The translations under genes were made by a program, and so were the position numbers. The notes below the pieces were generated by a model. The model was not told the origin of the DNA and searched no databases. It saw only the letters and a list, made by a program, of their open reading frames with translations. Source: a bacterium (GTDB lineage: Bacteria; Bacteroidota; Bacteroidia; Bacteroidales; Muribaculaceae). From it: a stretch of 36,553 nucleotides of DNA. The stretch is taken from assembly GCA_014802625.1 (NCBI GenBank), contig JAAVBX010000024.1, positions 1 to 36,553 on the forward strand, given 5' to 3'. Below, piece by piece: positions 23,036 to 32,233 of the stretch (its first letter is position 1; every line of letters begins with the position of its first letter).

Positions 23036-24517
23036 ATGAATGTGTTCCTGACCGGCGCGACCGGTGTGATGGGCATGGAGACCCTGATTCATCTGATGCA
23101 GCACAACCGTGCCCGTGGCGATATTAAGGTGACTGTGCTTGCGCGCGATTCCAAGGTGAATCGCCGCAAGCTCCGTCCTTTCATTGAGAAGGGTGTGGAG
23201 GTCATATGGGGCGACCTTATGAATCCCTCCGATGTCGGTCGCGGCGTGGCGCAGGCCGATATCGTGCTCCACGTCGGCGGTATGGTAAGCCCTATGGCCG
23301 ACTGGAAACCTGAGCTTACATATCGTGTCAATACCGGCTCTATGCGCAATATCATAGATGCCGCGTTGAGCCGGCAGAGGAGCGGTAGACAGATCAAGGT
23401 AGTCTACATCGGCTCTGTTTCGCAGTATGGCAACCGCCCCGAGGGGGTCCATTGGGGACGCTGTGGCGACCCGATTAATGTAGCCACATTCGATATGTAT
23501 GCCCTGTCGAAATGTGAGGCGGAGAGAATGCTCGCCGAGTCGGGACTTGAGTGGTGGGTATCCCTGCGGCAGACCGGCATAATGTATGATGACATTCTCT
23601 TCAAAGGCTCCGATCCGATCTCCTTTCATGTCCCCGTCCGGGGATGTCTGGAGTGGATCAGCTCTGAGGAGAGTGGTGGTCTGGCGGCGAGTTTGTGTGT
23701 CCTGGATCTCCCCGATAATTTCTGGCGAGGTTTCTATAATATCGGAGGAGGGGAGAAGTGGCGTCTCACCAACTATGATTTCCTGAATATGACATTGAGT
23801 GCAGTCGGCTGCCCCCCGGCTTCTGAATCTTTCCGCAGGAATTGGTTCGCCACCCGTAATTTCCATGGCATGTGGTTCACCGACTCCGATGCCCTCGAAT
23901 CTCTCCTGCATTTCCGCAGCGGTCTGTCGATGGTTACATATATGGAGCTTGTTCAGGAGGATCTTCCGTGGTATTTCAAGTTGGCACCGTTGGCGCCGGC
24001 TTGGATTATCCGCATGGTCATGAAGCTTGTGGCCTCCAGAAAGATCCTTGGGCCGCTCAATTGGTTGGCTGAAAATAATGAGGATCGCATTCAGGCAGCC
24101 TGGGGCGGACGCGAGGAGTATGCGCGCATACCCTCCTGGGAGGATGATGCCGCTTGGCGTCTCTCCCGCACCCCGACCCATCTCTCTCATGGATATGATG
24201 AATCCAAACCTGTCGATTCCTGGACTGTCGAAGATCTTATTTCAGCCGCCGCATTCCGTGGTGGCAAGTTAATCGGCCCGGTTCACTCCGACTCGTCGGT
24301 TGCCACTGGCTCTCCCGATGGGAAACAGACTTCGGTCAATCCCGATGTGGCTGTGGAGTGGGAGTGTGCCGAGGGGCATAGGTTCCGTCTCACTCCGCGC
24401 ACGGTCTTGAAGGGTGGCCATTGGTGCCCCGATTGTCTTCGTGAGATTTCAAATGATCCTCTGGCCATGCAACGTCAGGCTACCCGTAACCCATTCCTCG
24501 CCCAACTCCTACCTTAA
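23036..24517 (+). CDS. Extended SDR (NAD-dependent epimerase/dehydratase-like) with C-terminal zinc-ribbon-like segment
   Basis: This 493-residue protein has a Rossmann start MNVFLTGATGVMGMETLIHLM (GxxGxxG), a strand-4 motif DIVLHVGGMVS, VVYIGSVSQYG with the catalytic Ser/Thr position, and Tyr-x3-Lys in MYALSKCEAERML. These are the extended-SDR hallmarks shared by sugar epimerases and 3-beta-HSD-like enzymes. The middle (about 300-440) carries a hydrophobic, possibly membrane-associated stretch (WYFKLAPLAPAWIIRMVMKLV). The end, near 447-478, reads WECAEGHRFRLTPRTVLKGGHWCPDCL, a C-x3-H ... C-x2-C cluster resembling zinc-ribbon domains. It lies 21 bp after pyrB and 5 bp before luxS. The substrate is unknown. 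Confidence 0.85.
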   Translation: MNVFLTGATGVMGMETLIHLMQHNRARGDIKVTVLARDSKVNRRKLRPFIEKGVEVIWGDLMNPSDVGRGVAQADIVLHVGGMVSPMADWKPELTYRVNTGSMRNIIDAALSRQRSGRQIKVVYIGSVSQYGNRPEGVHWGRCGDPINVATFDMYALSKCEAERMLAESGLEWWVSLRQTGIMYDDILFKGSDPISFHVPVRGCLEWISSEESGGLAASLCVLDLPDNFWRGFYNIGGGEKWRLTNYDFLNMTLSAVGCPPASESFRRNWFATRNFHGMWFTDSDALESLLHFRSGLSMVTYMELVQEDLPWYFKLAPLAPAWIIRMVMKLVASRKILGPLNWLAENNEDRIQAAWGGREEYARIPSWEDDAAWRLSRTPTHLSHGYDESKPVDSWTVEDLISAAAFRGGKLIGPVHSDSSVATGSPDGKQTSVNPDVAVEWECAEGHRFRLTPRTVLKGGHWCPDCLREISNDPLAMQRQATRNPFLAQLLP

Positions 24518-24522
24518 TTAAT

Positions 24523-25005
24523 ATGGAAAAGATAGCAAGTTTCACAATCGATCATAATCGTCTCGAACCCGGTATTTTCCTTTCGCGACAGGACCATACC
24601 CCATCAGGCGATGTCGTCAGCACATTCGATATCCGCATGACTCGCCCCAACCGCGAGCCCGCTCTCTCCCCGGAGGCTCTGCACGCTATGGAGCATCTGG
24701 CCGCCACCTTCCTTAGAAATGATCCCGAGTGGAAGGACCGGGTGGTCTACTGGGGTCCCATGGGTTGCTGCACCGGAAATTACCTCCTCCTTGCCGGCGA
24801 CTACAGTAGCGGCGATATCCTCCCGCTTTTGCGGCGCACGATGGCCTTCGTCGCCGGGTTTGAAGGGGAGGTCCCGGGCGCGACCCCGCGTGACTGCGGA
24901 AATTTCAGTTTCATGGATCTCCCGGCGGCACGCGATGCCGCGCGCCGGTATCTCATGGAGATACTCGCCGAGCCAAAACCGGAAAATCTCAATTATCCCG
25001 CATAA
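24523..25005 (+). CDS. luxS: S-ribosylhomocysteine lyase
   Basis: This 160-residue enzyme splits S-ribosylhomocysteine into homocysteine and DPD, the precursor of autoinducer-2, within the activated-methyl cycle. The metal site is HxxEH at 54-58 (LHAMEHLAAT) plus Cys125 in PRDCGNF. Catalytic Cys82 lies in GPMGCCTGNYLLLAG. The residue after it is Cys83, where the commonly quoted motif GCRTG has Arg. Length and order of motifs are normal. It begins 5 bp after the preceding SDR stop and probably ends this transcript, since the amylase has its own promoter. Confidence 0.95.
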   Translation: MEKIASFTIDHNRLEPGIFLSRQDHTPSGDVVSTFDIRMTRPNREPALSPEALHAMEHLAATFLRNDPEWKDRVVYWGPMGCCTGNYLLLAGDYSSGDILPLLRRTMAFVAGFEGEVPGATPRDCGNFSFMDLPAARDAARRYLMEILAEPKPENLNYPA

Positions 25006-25033
25006 GAGCGGTATTTTCTGACTTATACTCTAT

Positions 25034-25053
25034 AATATGTTGTAAAACATATT
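25034..25053 (+). promoter_or_regulatory. Palindromic operator-like site, copy 3 (best)
   Basis: AATATGTTGTAAAACATATT has perfect 8-bp arms around GTAA. It ends 5 bp before the TTG at 25059-25061 of the amylase promoter. It shares its 14-bp core exactly with the site at 15419-15432 (minus). Confidence 0.5.
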
Positions 25054-25058
25054 TTAAA

Positions 25059-25092
25059 TTGGCGCGTATTCACAAGATATGCGCTAATTTTG
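25059..25092 (+). promoter_or_regulatory. Alpha-amylase promoter
   Basis: TAATTTTG at 25085-25092 fits TAnnTTTG. The nearest TTG (25059-25061) is 23 bp upstream, longer than ideal, which would suit a promoter that needs an activator at the adjacent palindrome. The leader to the ATG at 25169 is about 70 nt. Confidence 0.55.
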
Positions 25093-25168
25093 TGATATTG
25101 TGCTTATATAGGATGATTAAGTCCTTTCGGCACATTTACAAACGGCTAAATTACTAAATAATTCAATC

Positions 25169-28100
25169 ATGAAAAAACTGCTTCTTTCCGGCCTGATGCT
25201 GGGGATGTTCAGTTTCCCTGCTCTGTGGGCTGCCGACTACGGATTGCCCGTGGAAATCCAGCAGGGCAACATCCTTCATTGCTTCAATTGGCCCGCTAAA
25301 GATGTAAAGGCCGCTCTACCGCAGATTGCGGAGGCAGGCTTCGGTTCCGTACAACTCTCCCCGCTACAGCGCGGCGACGTTAACACCGGCAGTCCCTGGC
25401 ACGATCTTTATCGCCCCTATGACCTCGCTTTCAAATCTTCCGGATATTGCTCCGAGCAGGATCTGAAGGATCTCTGTGAGGCTGCCGCTGAATACGGCAT
25501 CAAGGTTATCGTCGATGTCGTGGCAAACCATGTCGATAAAACCTCGGGATACCACGACACATGGTGGGACTCCAACGGACGTGTCCGCTGGGATGGGGGC
25601 ATCGACTATGGCAATCGTTATTCCATCACGCATGGTCAGCTCGGCGACTATGGCGATGTCAATTCCGAGTCGGCTGAAGTTGCCGCCCGAGGAAAGGCGT
25701 ATGTCGAGAAACTCAAGGAGCTGGGCGTTAAGGGTTGCCGATGGGATGCCGCGAAGCACATCGGTCTCCCCTCGGAAGGATGCAACTTCTGGAGCACCGT
25801 CACATCAGTGAGCGGCATGTATCACTATGGCGAGATTCTCGACGCTCCCGGCCCCGACGGCTCGATTGTAAAGGAGTATTGCAGCTATATGTCGGTCACC
25901 GACAATCAGTATTGCAATTATGCCGCCAAGGATAACGGTGGTATTCCCGGTGGTTACGGTGGCGCGCATGTCGTCGACTATGGCTGCCCTGACACCAAGA
26001 TGGTATATTGGGCAGAAAGCCACGACACTTATTCCAACGATGAGTGGAGCATGGATCGCGACCAGTCGGTCATTGACCGCGCATATGCCGCATATGCTTG
26101 CCGCAACGGCGCCACTGCGCTCTATCTCTCGCGTCCGAATACCCGTGGTTTCAACAATATCAAGGTCGGCAAAGGTTCCACGGCTTTCACTTCCAAGCAT
26201 ATCGCTGAGGTCAATAAGTTCCGCAATCTGATGACCGGTCGCGCCGACTGGTTTGAATCCAACGGCAACGCCTGCTCCATCACCCGCGATGGGGGTGGCG
26301 CGGTCATCGTCATGAAGGGAAGTGGTAATGTATCCATCGCAAATGGCGGTGGCTATTGCCCCGCAGGCACATATACCGACCGTGTATCCGGCGGCACGTT
26401 CACCGTCACGGCGTCCACTATCTCGGGTAACGTCGGTGCTTCCGGTATCGCTGTCCTCGTCAAGGATGGTCTGTCGCCGGTTGATCCGGATCCCGTAGAT
26501 CCGATTGATCCAGATCCGATTGATCCAGATCCCGTCGATCCCTCGGCGGAGCATTATGTCTACTACGACGGCACCTTCAGCCAACCGCAGGTTTGGGCCT
26601 GGACCGATGAGGTCAATTGCACCGCCTCCGGCGTGTGGGGTGGCGACAATATGGTCCGCAAGGATGGAAAATGGTATTGGGCTCTTCCGGCCGGCAAACC
26701 TGTGCCCACACAGATTATTATCCATATGGGTGATGATAAGATCGGTGTCGGCGACCTAACATATGTCGATATGGCCACATATCATCAGGATGGCTCGTAC
26801 TCAGTCGGCGGCACTCCCGTGCCTCCTGTCAGTGATGCCGTGGAGATTGTCGGCGACTATAACCTCGCCTACAGCGGTTCGCTCACTAAGGTTTACTATT
26901 GGGGCGGCGCCTCCGTACCCGCATGGCCCGGCGTGGAGATGACGACCGTGACGGGTTCCGACGGTCTTACCTATAAGGTGGCCAAGGTAGCTGAGGGCAC
27001 GACAGCATGTCTCTTCAACTCCAACGGTGATTCCGACAAGACCGGCGACCTTGTATATACTTCTGAGTATGTCATGGGCAATACCGGCGCTACATCCAAA
27101 AAGGTGACATTCCGCAATGGCGGCGACGGTCCGGTGGTTGTGAAGCCTGTCGTGACGGCTTCCCCCGCGTCCGGCACAGTCTTTACCGACGATGCCATCA
27201 GCGTGACCCTCTCGGTAACCCCCGAAGCAACAATCTATTACAGTCTCGACGGCACGGCGACTGCTGCATCCACGAAGTACACGGCGCCGATCTCAATCAA
27301 CGCCACAACCACCATCAGCACTTACGCTCTCACTGCTGAAGGAGGGGAGAGCACTCAAACCTTCACCTACACCAAGCGCGACAACTCCGACCCCGTTCCC
27401 CCGGTTGTCACAGGTGAGTCTCTCAATACCGACTATTATAAGGTCAACCCCAGCGGTAAGACCGGTTCCAACCGCACTGTCAAGATGAATTTCGACGGGC
27501 AGAAGTCTACTACAGCTCTTTCCAACTGGACCGACGCCGACCTTATCGCGCAGGGTGTGGCCCGCGATGTCTGCCAGGCCTTCAAGGGTGTGCATGAGCG
27601 TCCTGTAGTCGACAGCTACGCCCTATATGCCGCCTACGACTCGGAGAATCTTTACCTTGGCGTGCAGTATGTCTATACCATCTGGGATCTCTATGGCGAG
27701 GGTAAGCAGCCCGGCGAGTCGAAACCCTACAATATGGATGGCAAGCTCTGCTTCGCCTTTGATCTCGACCCGGCTATCTCCGCCGCTGGCCTCACCAACG
27801 AAGGCACTTCCATCTGGCAGGGCGACGTGTTCACTACGTTCGATAATGGGGCCGATGCCTGGTGGTATGGTTCCACCAAGCCCGGCGTGGGCACACCCGG
27901 TTTCTTCGTCCCCAACGCGCAGGGTATTTGCGATTATTCCGATCCCAACAGCTGCAAGGTATCTACCGTCAAATATGGCTATGCAGATGGTCTCCTCCCC
28001 TCGATTGATGCAGTCTATGGTCAGGACGACTTCAGCTATGATCCCGCCCTGCTCGAAGGCAACACGGGCTTCATCGATCTCCGTGACCAGATCGCAGATT

Positions 28101-28495
28101 CGGCTCATACTTTCTATGAGTACACCTTCCCACTCTCGTTGCTCGGTGTCAGCGAAGATTATATCCGCACGAACGGTATCGGTGTGATGGTAGTTGACTT
28201 CTACGGTGCGAGCGCGCATGCCTCGCTCCCTTACGATCCCTGCTTCTACGACAACGTCAACGAAGCCTATTCGCAGGATCCCTCCTCAAGCGCCGAGAAG
28301 GAAGATAAGGATATCGTCACTTACTCCCTCGCCCGCGTCGGCCGCAACATATCCACTGCCGTGGATGCGGTAGAGACTGCTGAGGATGTTGCTCCTGTCT
28401 ATTACACCCTCCAGGGTCTCCGCGTCGACAATCCCTCTGCCGGGCTCTACATCGTAGTGCGTGGCAATCGCGTAAGCAAGGAAATCGTCCGCTGA
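25169..28495 (+). CDS. Secreted multidomain alpha-amylase (GH13) with starch-binding modules
   Basis: This 1108-residue protein has a signal peptide at about 1-21 (MKKLLLSGLMLGMFSFPALWA). GH13 barrel (about 24-435): DVVANH 116-121, nucleophile Asp193 in CRWDAAKH, Glu222 in YHYGEIL, and Asp286 in WAESHD. A Pro/Asp repeat linker follows at about 436-459 (PVDPDPVDPIDPDPIDPDP), then a carbohydrate-binding-like module (about 461-550), a CBM26-like module (about 555-650; YNLAYSGSLTKVYYWGG) and a chitobiase-C-like Ig module (about 660-730). A CBM9/DOMON-like region (about 745-1010; YALYAAYDSENLYLGV) comes next. The last 50 residues (VYYTLQGLRVDN...GLYIVVRGNRVSKEIVR) resemble Bacteroidota type IX sorting tails. 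It would digest starch outside the cell. It has its own promoter and terminator. Confidence 0.93.
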   Translation: MKKLLLSGLMLGMFSFPALWAADYGLPVEIQQGNILHCFNWPAKDVKAALPQIAEAGFGSVQLSPLQRGDVNTGSPWHDLYRPYDLAFKSSGYCSEQDLKDLCEAAAEYGIKVIVDVVANHVDKTSGYHDTWWDSNGRVRWDGGIDYGNRYSITHGQLGDYGDVNSESAEVAARGKAYVEKLKELGVKGCRWDAAKHIGLPSEGCNFWSTVTSVSGMYHYGEILDAPGPDGSIVKEYCSYMSVTDNQYCNYAAKDNGGIPGGYGGAHVVDYGCPDTKMVYWAESHDTYSNDEWSMDRDQSVIDRAYAAYACRNGATALYLSRPNTRGFNNIKVGKGSTAFTSKHIAEVNKFRNLMTGRADWFESNGNACSITRDGGGAVIVMKGSGNVSIANGGGYCPAGTYTDRVSGGTFTVTASTISGNVGASGIAVLVKDGLSPVDPDPVDPIDPDPIDPDPVDPSAEHYVYYDGTFSQPQVWAWTDEVNCTASGVWGGDNMVRKDGKWYWALPAGKPVPTQIIIHMGDDKIGVGDLTYVDMATYHQDGSYSVGGTPVPPVSDAVEIVGDYNLAYSGSLTKVYYWGGASVPAWPGVEMTTVTGSDGLTYKVAKVAEGTTACLFNSNGDSDKTGDLVYTSEYVMGNTGATSKKVTFRNGGDGPVVVKPVVTASPASGTVFTDDAISVTLSVTPEATIYYSLDGTATAASTKYTAPISINATTTISTYALTAEGGESTQTFTYTKRDNSDPVPPVVTGESLNTDYYKVNPSGKTGSNRTVKMNFDGQKSTTALSNWTDADLIAQGVARDVCQAFKGVHERPVVDSYALYAAYDSENLYLGVQYVYTIWDLYGEGKQPGESKPYNMDGKLCFAFDLDPAISAAGLTNEGTSIWQGDVFTTFDNGADAWWYGSTKPGVGTPGFFVPNAQGICDYSDPNSCKVSTVKYGYADGLLPSIDAVYGQDDFSYDPALLEGNTGFIDLRDQIADSAHTFYEYTFPLSLLGVSEDYIRTNGIGVMVVDFYGASAHASLPYDPCFYDNVNEAYSQDPSSSAEKEDKDIVTYSLARVGRNISTAVDAVETAEDVAPVYYTLQGLRVDNPSAGLYIVVRGNRVSKEIVR

Positions 28496-28518
28496 TTCCC
28501 GACCCCGTTTTGAATATC

Positions 28519-28558
28519 CGACGCCCACTCCGACTTCCGGAGCGGGCGTCGTTTTTTT
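28519..28558 (+). terminator. Rho-independent terminator after the amylase gene
   Basis: CGACGCCC-a-CTCCG pairs with CGGAG-c-GGGCGTCG (28519-28551) over a 5-nt loop, followed by TTTTTTT. It starts about 20 nt after the stop. Confidence 0.93.
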
Positions 28559-28587
28559 GCGATTTTTTTACGATTTTTCTCAAAAAA

Positions 28588-28619
28588 TTTGATTTTAAGA
28601 ATTAAATTTTTTAACTTTG
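28588..28619 (+). promoter_or_regulatory. pyrG promoter
   Basis: TTTG (28588-28591), an exact 20-bp gap, and TAACTTTG (28612-28619) match the consensus. The leader to the GTG at 28654 is about 30 nt. Confidence 0.82.
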
Positions 28620-28650
28620 CATCCCGTATTATTTTAAATTTATAAAATAA

Positions 28651-30267
<1,617 letters not shown>

Positions 30268-30278
30268 ATGGTTCTTAC

Positions 30279-32156
30279 ATGGAAGTAATCAAACATGAGT
30301 GTGGCGTGGCAATGATCCGCCTCCTGAAACCTCTCTCTTACTATAAGGAAAAATATGGCACATCCCGATATGCCCTCGATAAGCTCTATCTCCTGATGGA
30401 GAAGGAGCATAACCGAGGTCAGGAGGCTGCCGGCATCGGTTGCGTGCGACTCGACACCCCTCCCGGATGCGAGTATATCTATCGTGAACGTGCTCAGGGC
30501 AGTGATGCCATCAATACGATTTTTGAATCCGTAGGCCGGCAGATCTCCGACTATCTTAAGGAGGGTGGCGAGGAGGCTTTCGCCCCCTTCATGGGGGAGG
30601 TATATATGGGGCATCTCAGATATAGCACTACGGGTCGGTCGGGCATCAACTATGTCCATCCCTTCATGCGGCGCAATAACTGGAGTTCGCGCAATATGCT
30701 CCTTTGCGGAAACTTCAATATGACCAATGTCGACGAGATTTTCGAGTCGATCACCGCCACCGGTCAGCACCCGCGACTCTATGCCGACACTTTTCTCCTC
30801 CTCGAACAGCTCGGTCATGCCCTCGATCGTGAAAACGAACGCCTGTATGCCCTTCATCAGCAGAATGGGGAGCGCGGGCTACAACTCTCCCGGTCAATAG
30901 CCCGGGATCTCAACGTGGCCAATATGTTGCGTCGATGCGCTCCGATATGGGATGGGGGATACGTGATCTGCGGCATTGTGGGCAACGGCGACATGTATGT
31001 CATGCGCGACCCTAATGGCATCCGTCCCGCCTTCTATTATCGCGATGAGGAGGTGGTCGTCGTCGCCAGTGAGCGTCCGGTGATTCAGACTGTCTTTAAT
31101 CTCCAGGTAGACGATATCAAGGAATTGCTGCCCGGCGAGGCGTTGATTGTCGATCGGGATTCTTCGAGCCGTCTCGAACAGGTTCTCCCTGCCGGTAGAA
31201 ATGAACGATGCAGTTTCGAGCGAATTTATTTCTCGCGCGGTTCGGATGTCGATATCTATCGTGAACGTAAGCGACTGGGATTGTTGCTCACCCATCCGGT
31301 TCTCAGGATTCTTGGCTACGATATCGACAACTCCGTATTCTCCTTCATCCCGAATACGGCCGAGGTGGCTTTCTACGGTCTGATTCAAGGACTCGAACAA
31401 TATCTTGATACTCTCAAGATGGAGCAGATCAAACTCCTTGTCTCTGAAGGCAGACTGACTCCCGACCGGCTCGAAGCGATAATGCGCCGAAAGATTCGGA
31501 GCGAGAAGATTGCTATCAAGGATATCAAACTCCGCACGTTCATTGCCGAAGGGGCATCGCGCGATGATCTTGCCACCCACGTCTACGACATCACCTATGG
31601 CTCCATCCGCGAAGGTGACAATCTGATAGTCATCGACGACAGCATCGTGCGCGGCACTACGCTCCGGCAATCCATACTTCGTATTCTCGACAGATTGAAT
31701 CCCTCGCGGATTGTGGTCGTCTCCAGTTCCCCGCAGGTCAGGTATCCCGACTGCTACGGCATCGATATGTCGAGAATGGGGGAGTTCATCGCCTTTAAAG
31801 CCGCCATGGCCCTCCTCAAGGAGCGAGGTATGGAGAATGTCGCCCGGGAGGTCTACGATCTTTGCAAGGCTCAGGACTCTCTTCCGAAAGAGGAAATCAC
31901 CAACTATGTCAAGATGATCTACGATCCATTTACCGATGATGAGATTTCCGATAAGATAGCGGAGTTGCTGACGCCCCCTGAAATCAGGGCAAAAGTGAAA
32001 ATCGTCTATCAGACCATTGAGAATCTCCACGAAGCCATTCCGGATCATCCCGGCGACTGGTACTTCACCGGCGATTACCCGACACCCGGAGGCAATCGCC
32101 TTGTCAACCGCGCCTACATCAGCTACTACGAAGGCAAGGTCAACGACCGCGTCTGA
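30279..32156 (+). CDS. PurF-type amidophosphoribosyltransferase (long Bacteroidales form)
   Basis: This 625-residue protein, longer than classical PurF (about 470-500), has an N-terminal Ntn glutaminase half (HECGVAMIRLL, NRGQEAAGIG, MGHLRYSTTGRSG, LLCGNFNMTN, RDPNGIRPAFYY). A PRTase half follows, with the PRPP loop VIDDSIVRGTTLRQSI. It would form phosphoribosylamine from PRPP and glutamine, the first purine step. The catalytic Cys is residue 8, so a propeptide of seven residues would have to be removed. PNTAEVAFYGLIQGL and SSPQVRYPDCYGIDMSR are PurF signatures. Spacer segments around residues 330-410 account for the extra length. It may be the second, paralogous PurF of Bacteroidales, so I give no symbol. 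It is probably co-transcribed with pyrG. Confidence 0.9.
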   Translation: MEVIKHECGVAMIRLLKPLSYYKEKYGTSRYALDKLYLLMEKEHNRGQEAAGIGCVRLDTPPGCEYIYRERAQGSDAINTIFESVGRQISDYLKEGGEEAFAPFMGEVYMGHLRYSTTGRSGINYVHPFMRRNNWSSRNMLLCGNFNMTNVDEIFESITATGQHPRLYADTFLLLEQLGHALDRENERLYALHQQNGERGLQLSRSIARDLNVANMLRRCAPIWDGGYVICGIVGNGDMYVMRDPNGIRPAFYYRDEEVVVVASERPVIQTVFNLQVDDIKELLPGEALIVDRDSSSRLEQVLPAGRNERCSFERIYFSRGSDVDIYRERKRLGLLLTHPVLRILGYDIDNSVFSFIPNTAEVAFYGLIQGLEQYLDTLKMEQIKLLVSEGRLTPDRLEAIMRRKIRSEKIAIKDIKLRTFIAEGASRDDLATHVYDITYGSIREGDNLIVIDDSIVRGTTLRQSILRILDRLNPSRIVVVSSSPQVRYPDCYGIDMSRMGEFIAFKAAMALLKERGMENVAREVYDLCKAQDSLPKEEITNYVKMIYDPFTDDEISDKIAELLTPPEIRAKVKIVYQTIENLHEAIPDHPGDWYFTGDYPTPGGNRLVNRAYISYYEGKVNDRV

Positions 32157-32160
32157 CCTT

Positions 32161-32220
32161 ATGGCCCTCGAAGCCGGCGCAACTTCCGCACTTCAATCCC
32201 TAATATCCGAAGCAAGATGA
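32161..32220 (+). pseudogene. Junction remnant: tail of a former yhcG-like frame
   Basis: An in-frame stretch of 19 codons (MALEAGATSALQSLISEAR) ends with the same EAR-stop and following bases that end the first yhcG gene. Its last 14 bases belong to the 27-bp direct repeat shared with 33268-33294. This suggests a recombination or duplication end-point just after purF, and not a real small gene. Confidence 0.35.
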
Positions 32221-32233
32221 AAGAATTAGTAAA
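32207..32233 (+). repeat. 27-bp direct repeat, copy 1 (start of first yhcG)
   Basis: Starts ccgaagcaag and spans the ATG plus four codons of the gene at 32217. It is identical to 33268-33294, which spans the start of the second yhcG. Confidence 0.9.

Noticed and set aside
21917-24190. A 757-codon open frame on the minus strand opposite pyrB and the extended SDR.
   Set aside because: It is antisense to two genes with clear family motifs, has low-complexity Ile/Arg/His-rich content and no recognisable domain. It is a by-product of GC-rich codon usage.
26469-26548. Short tandem DNA repeats (gatccagatccgattgatcc) in the amylase gene as a phase-variable tract.
   Set aside because: The units are multiples of three and encode a Pro-Asp linker, so length changes would keep the frame. 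It is an ordinary linker repeat.
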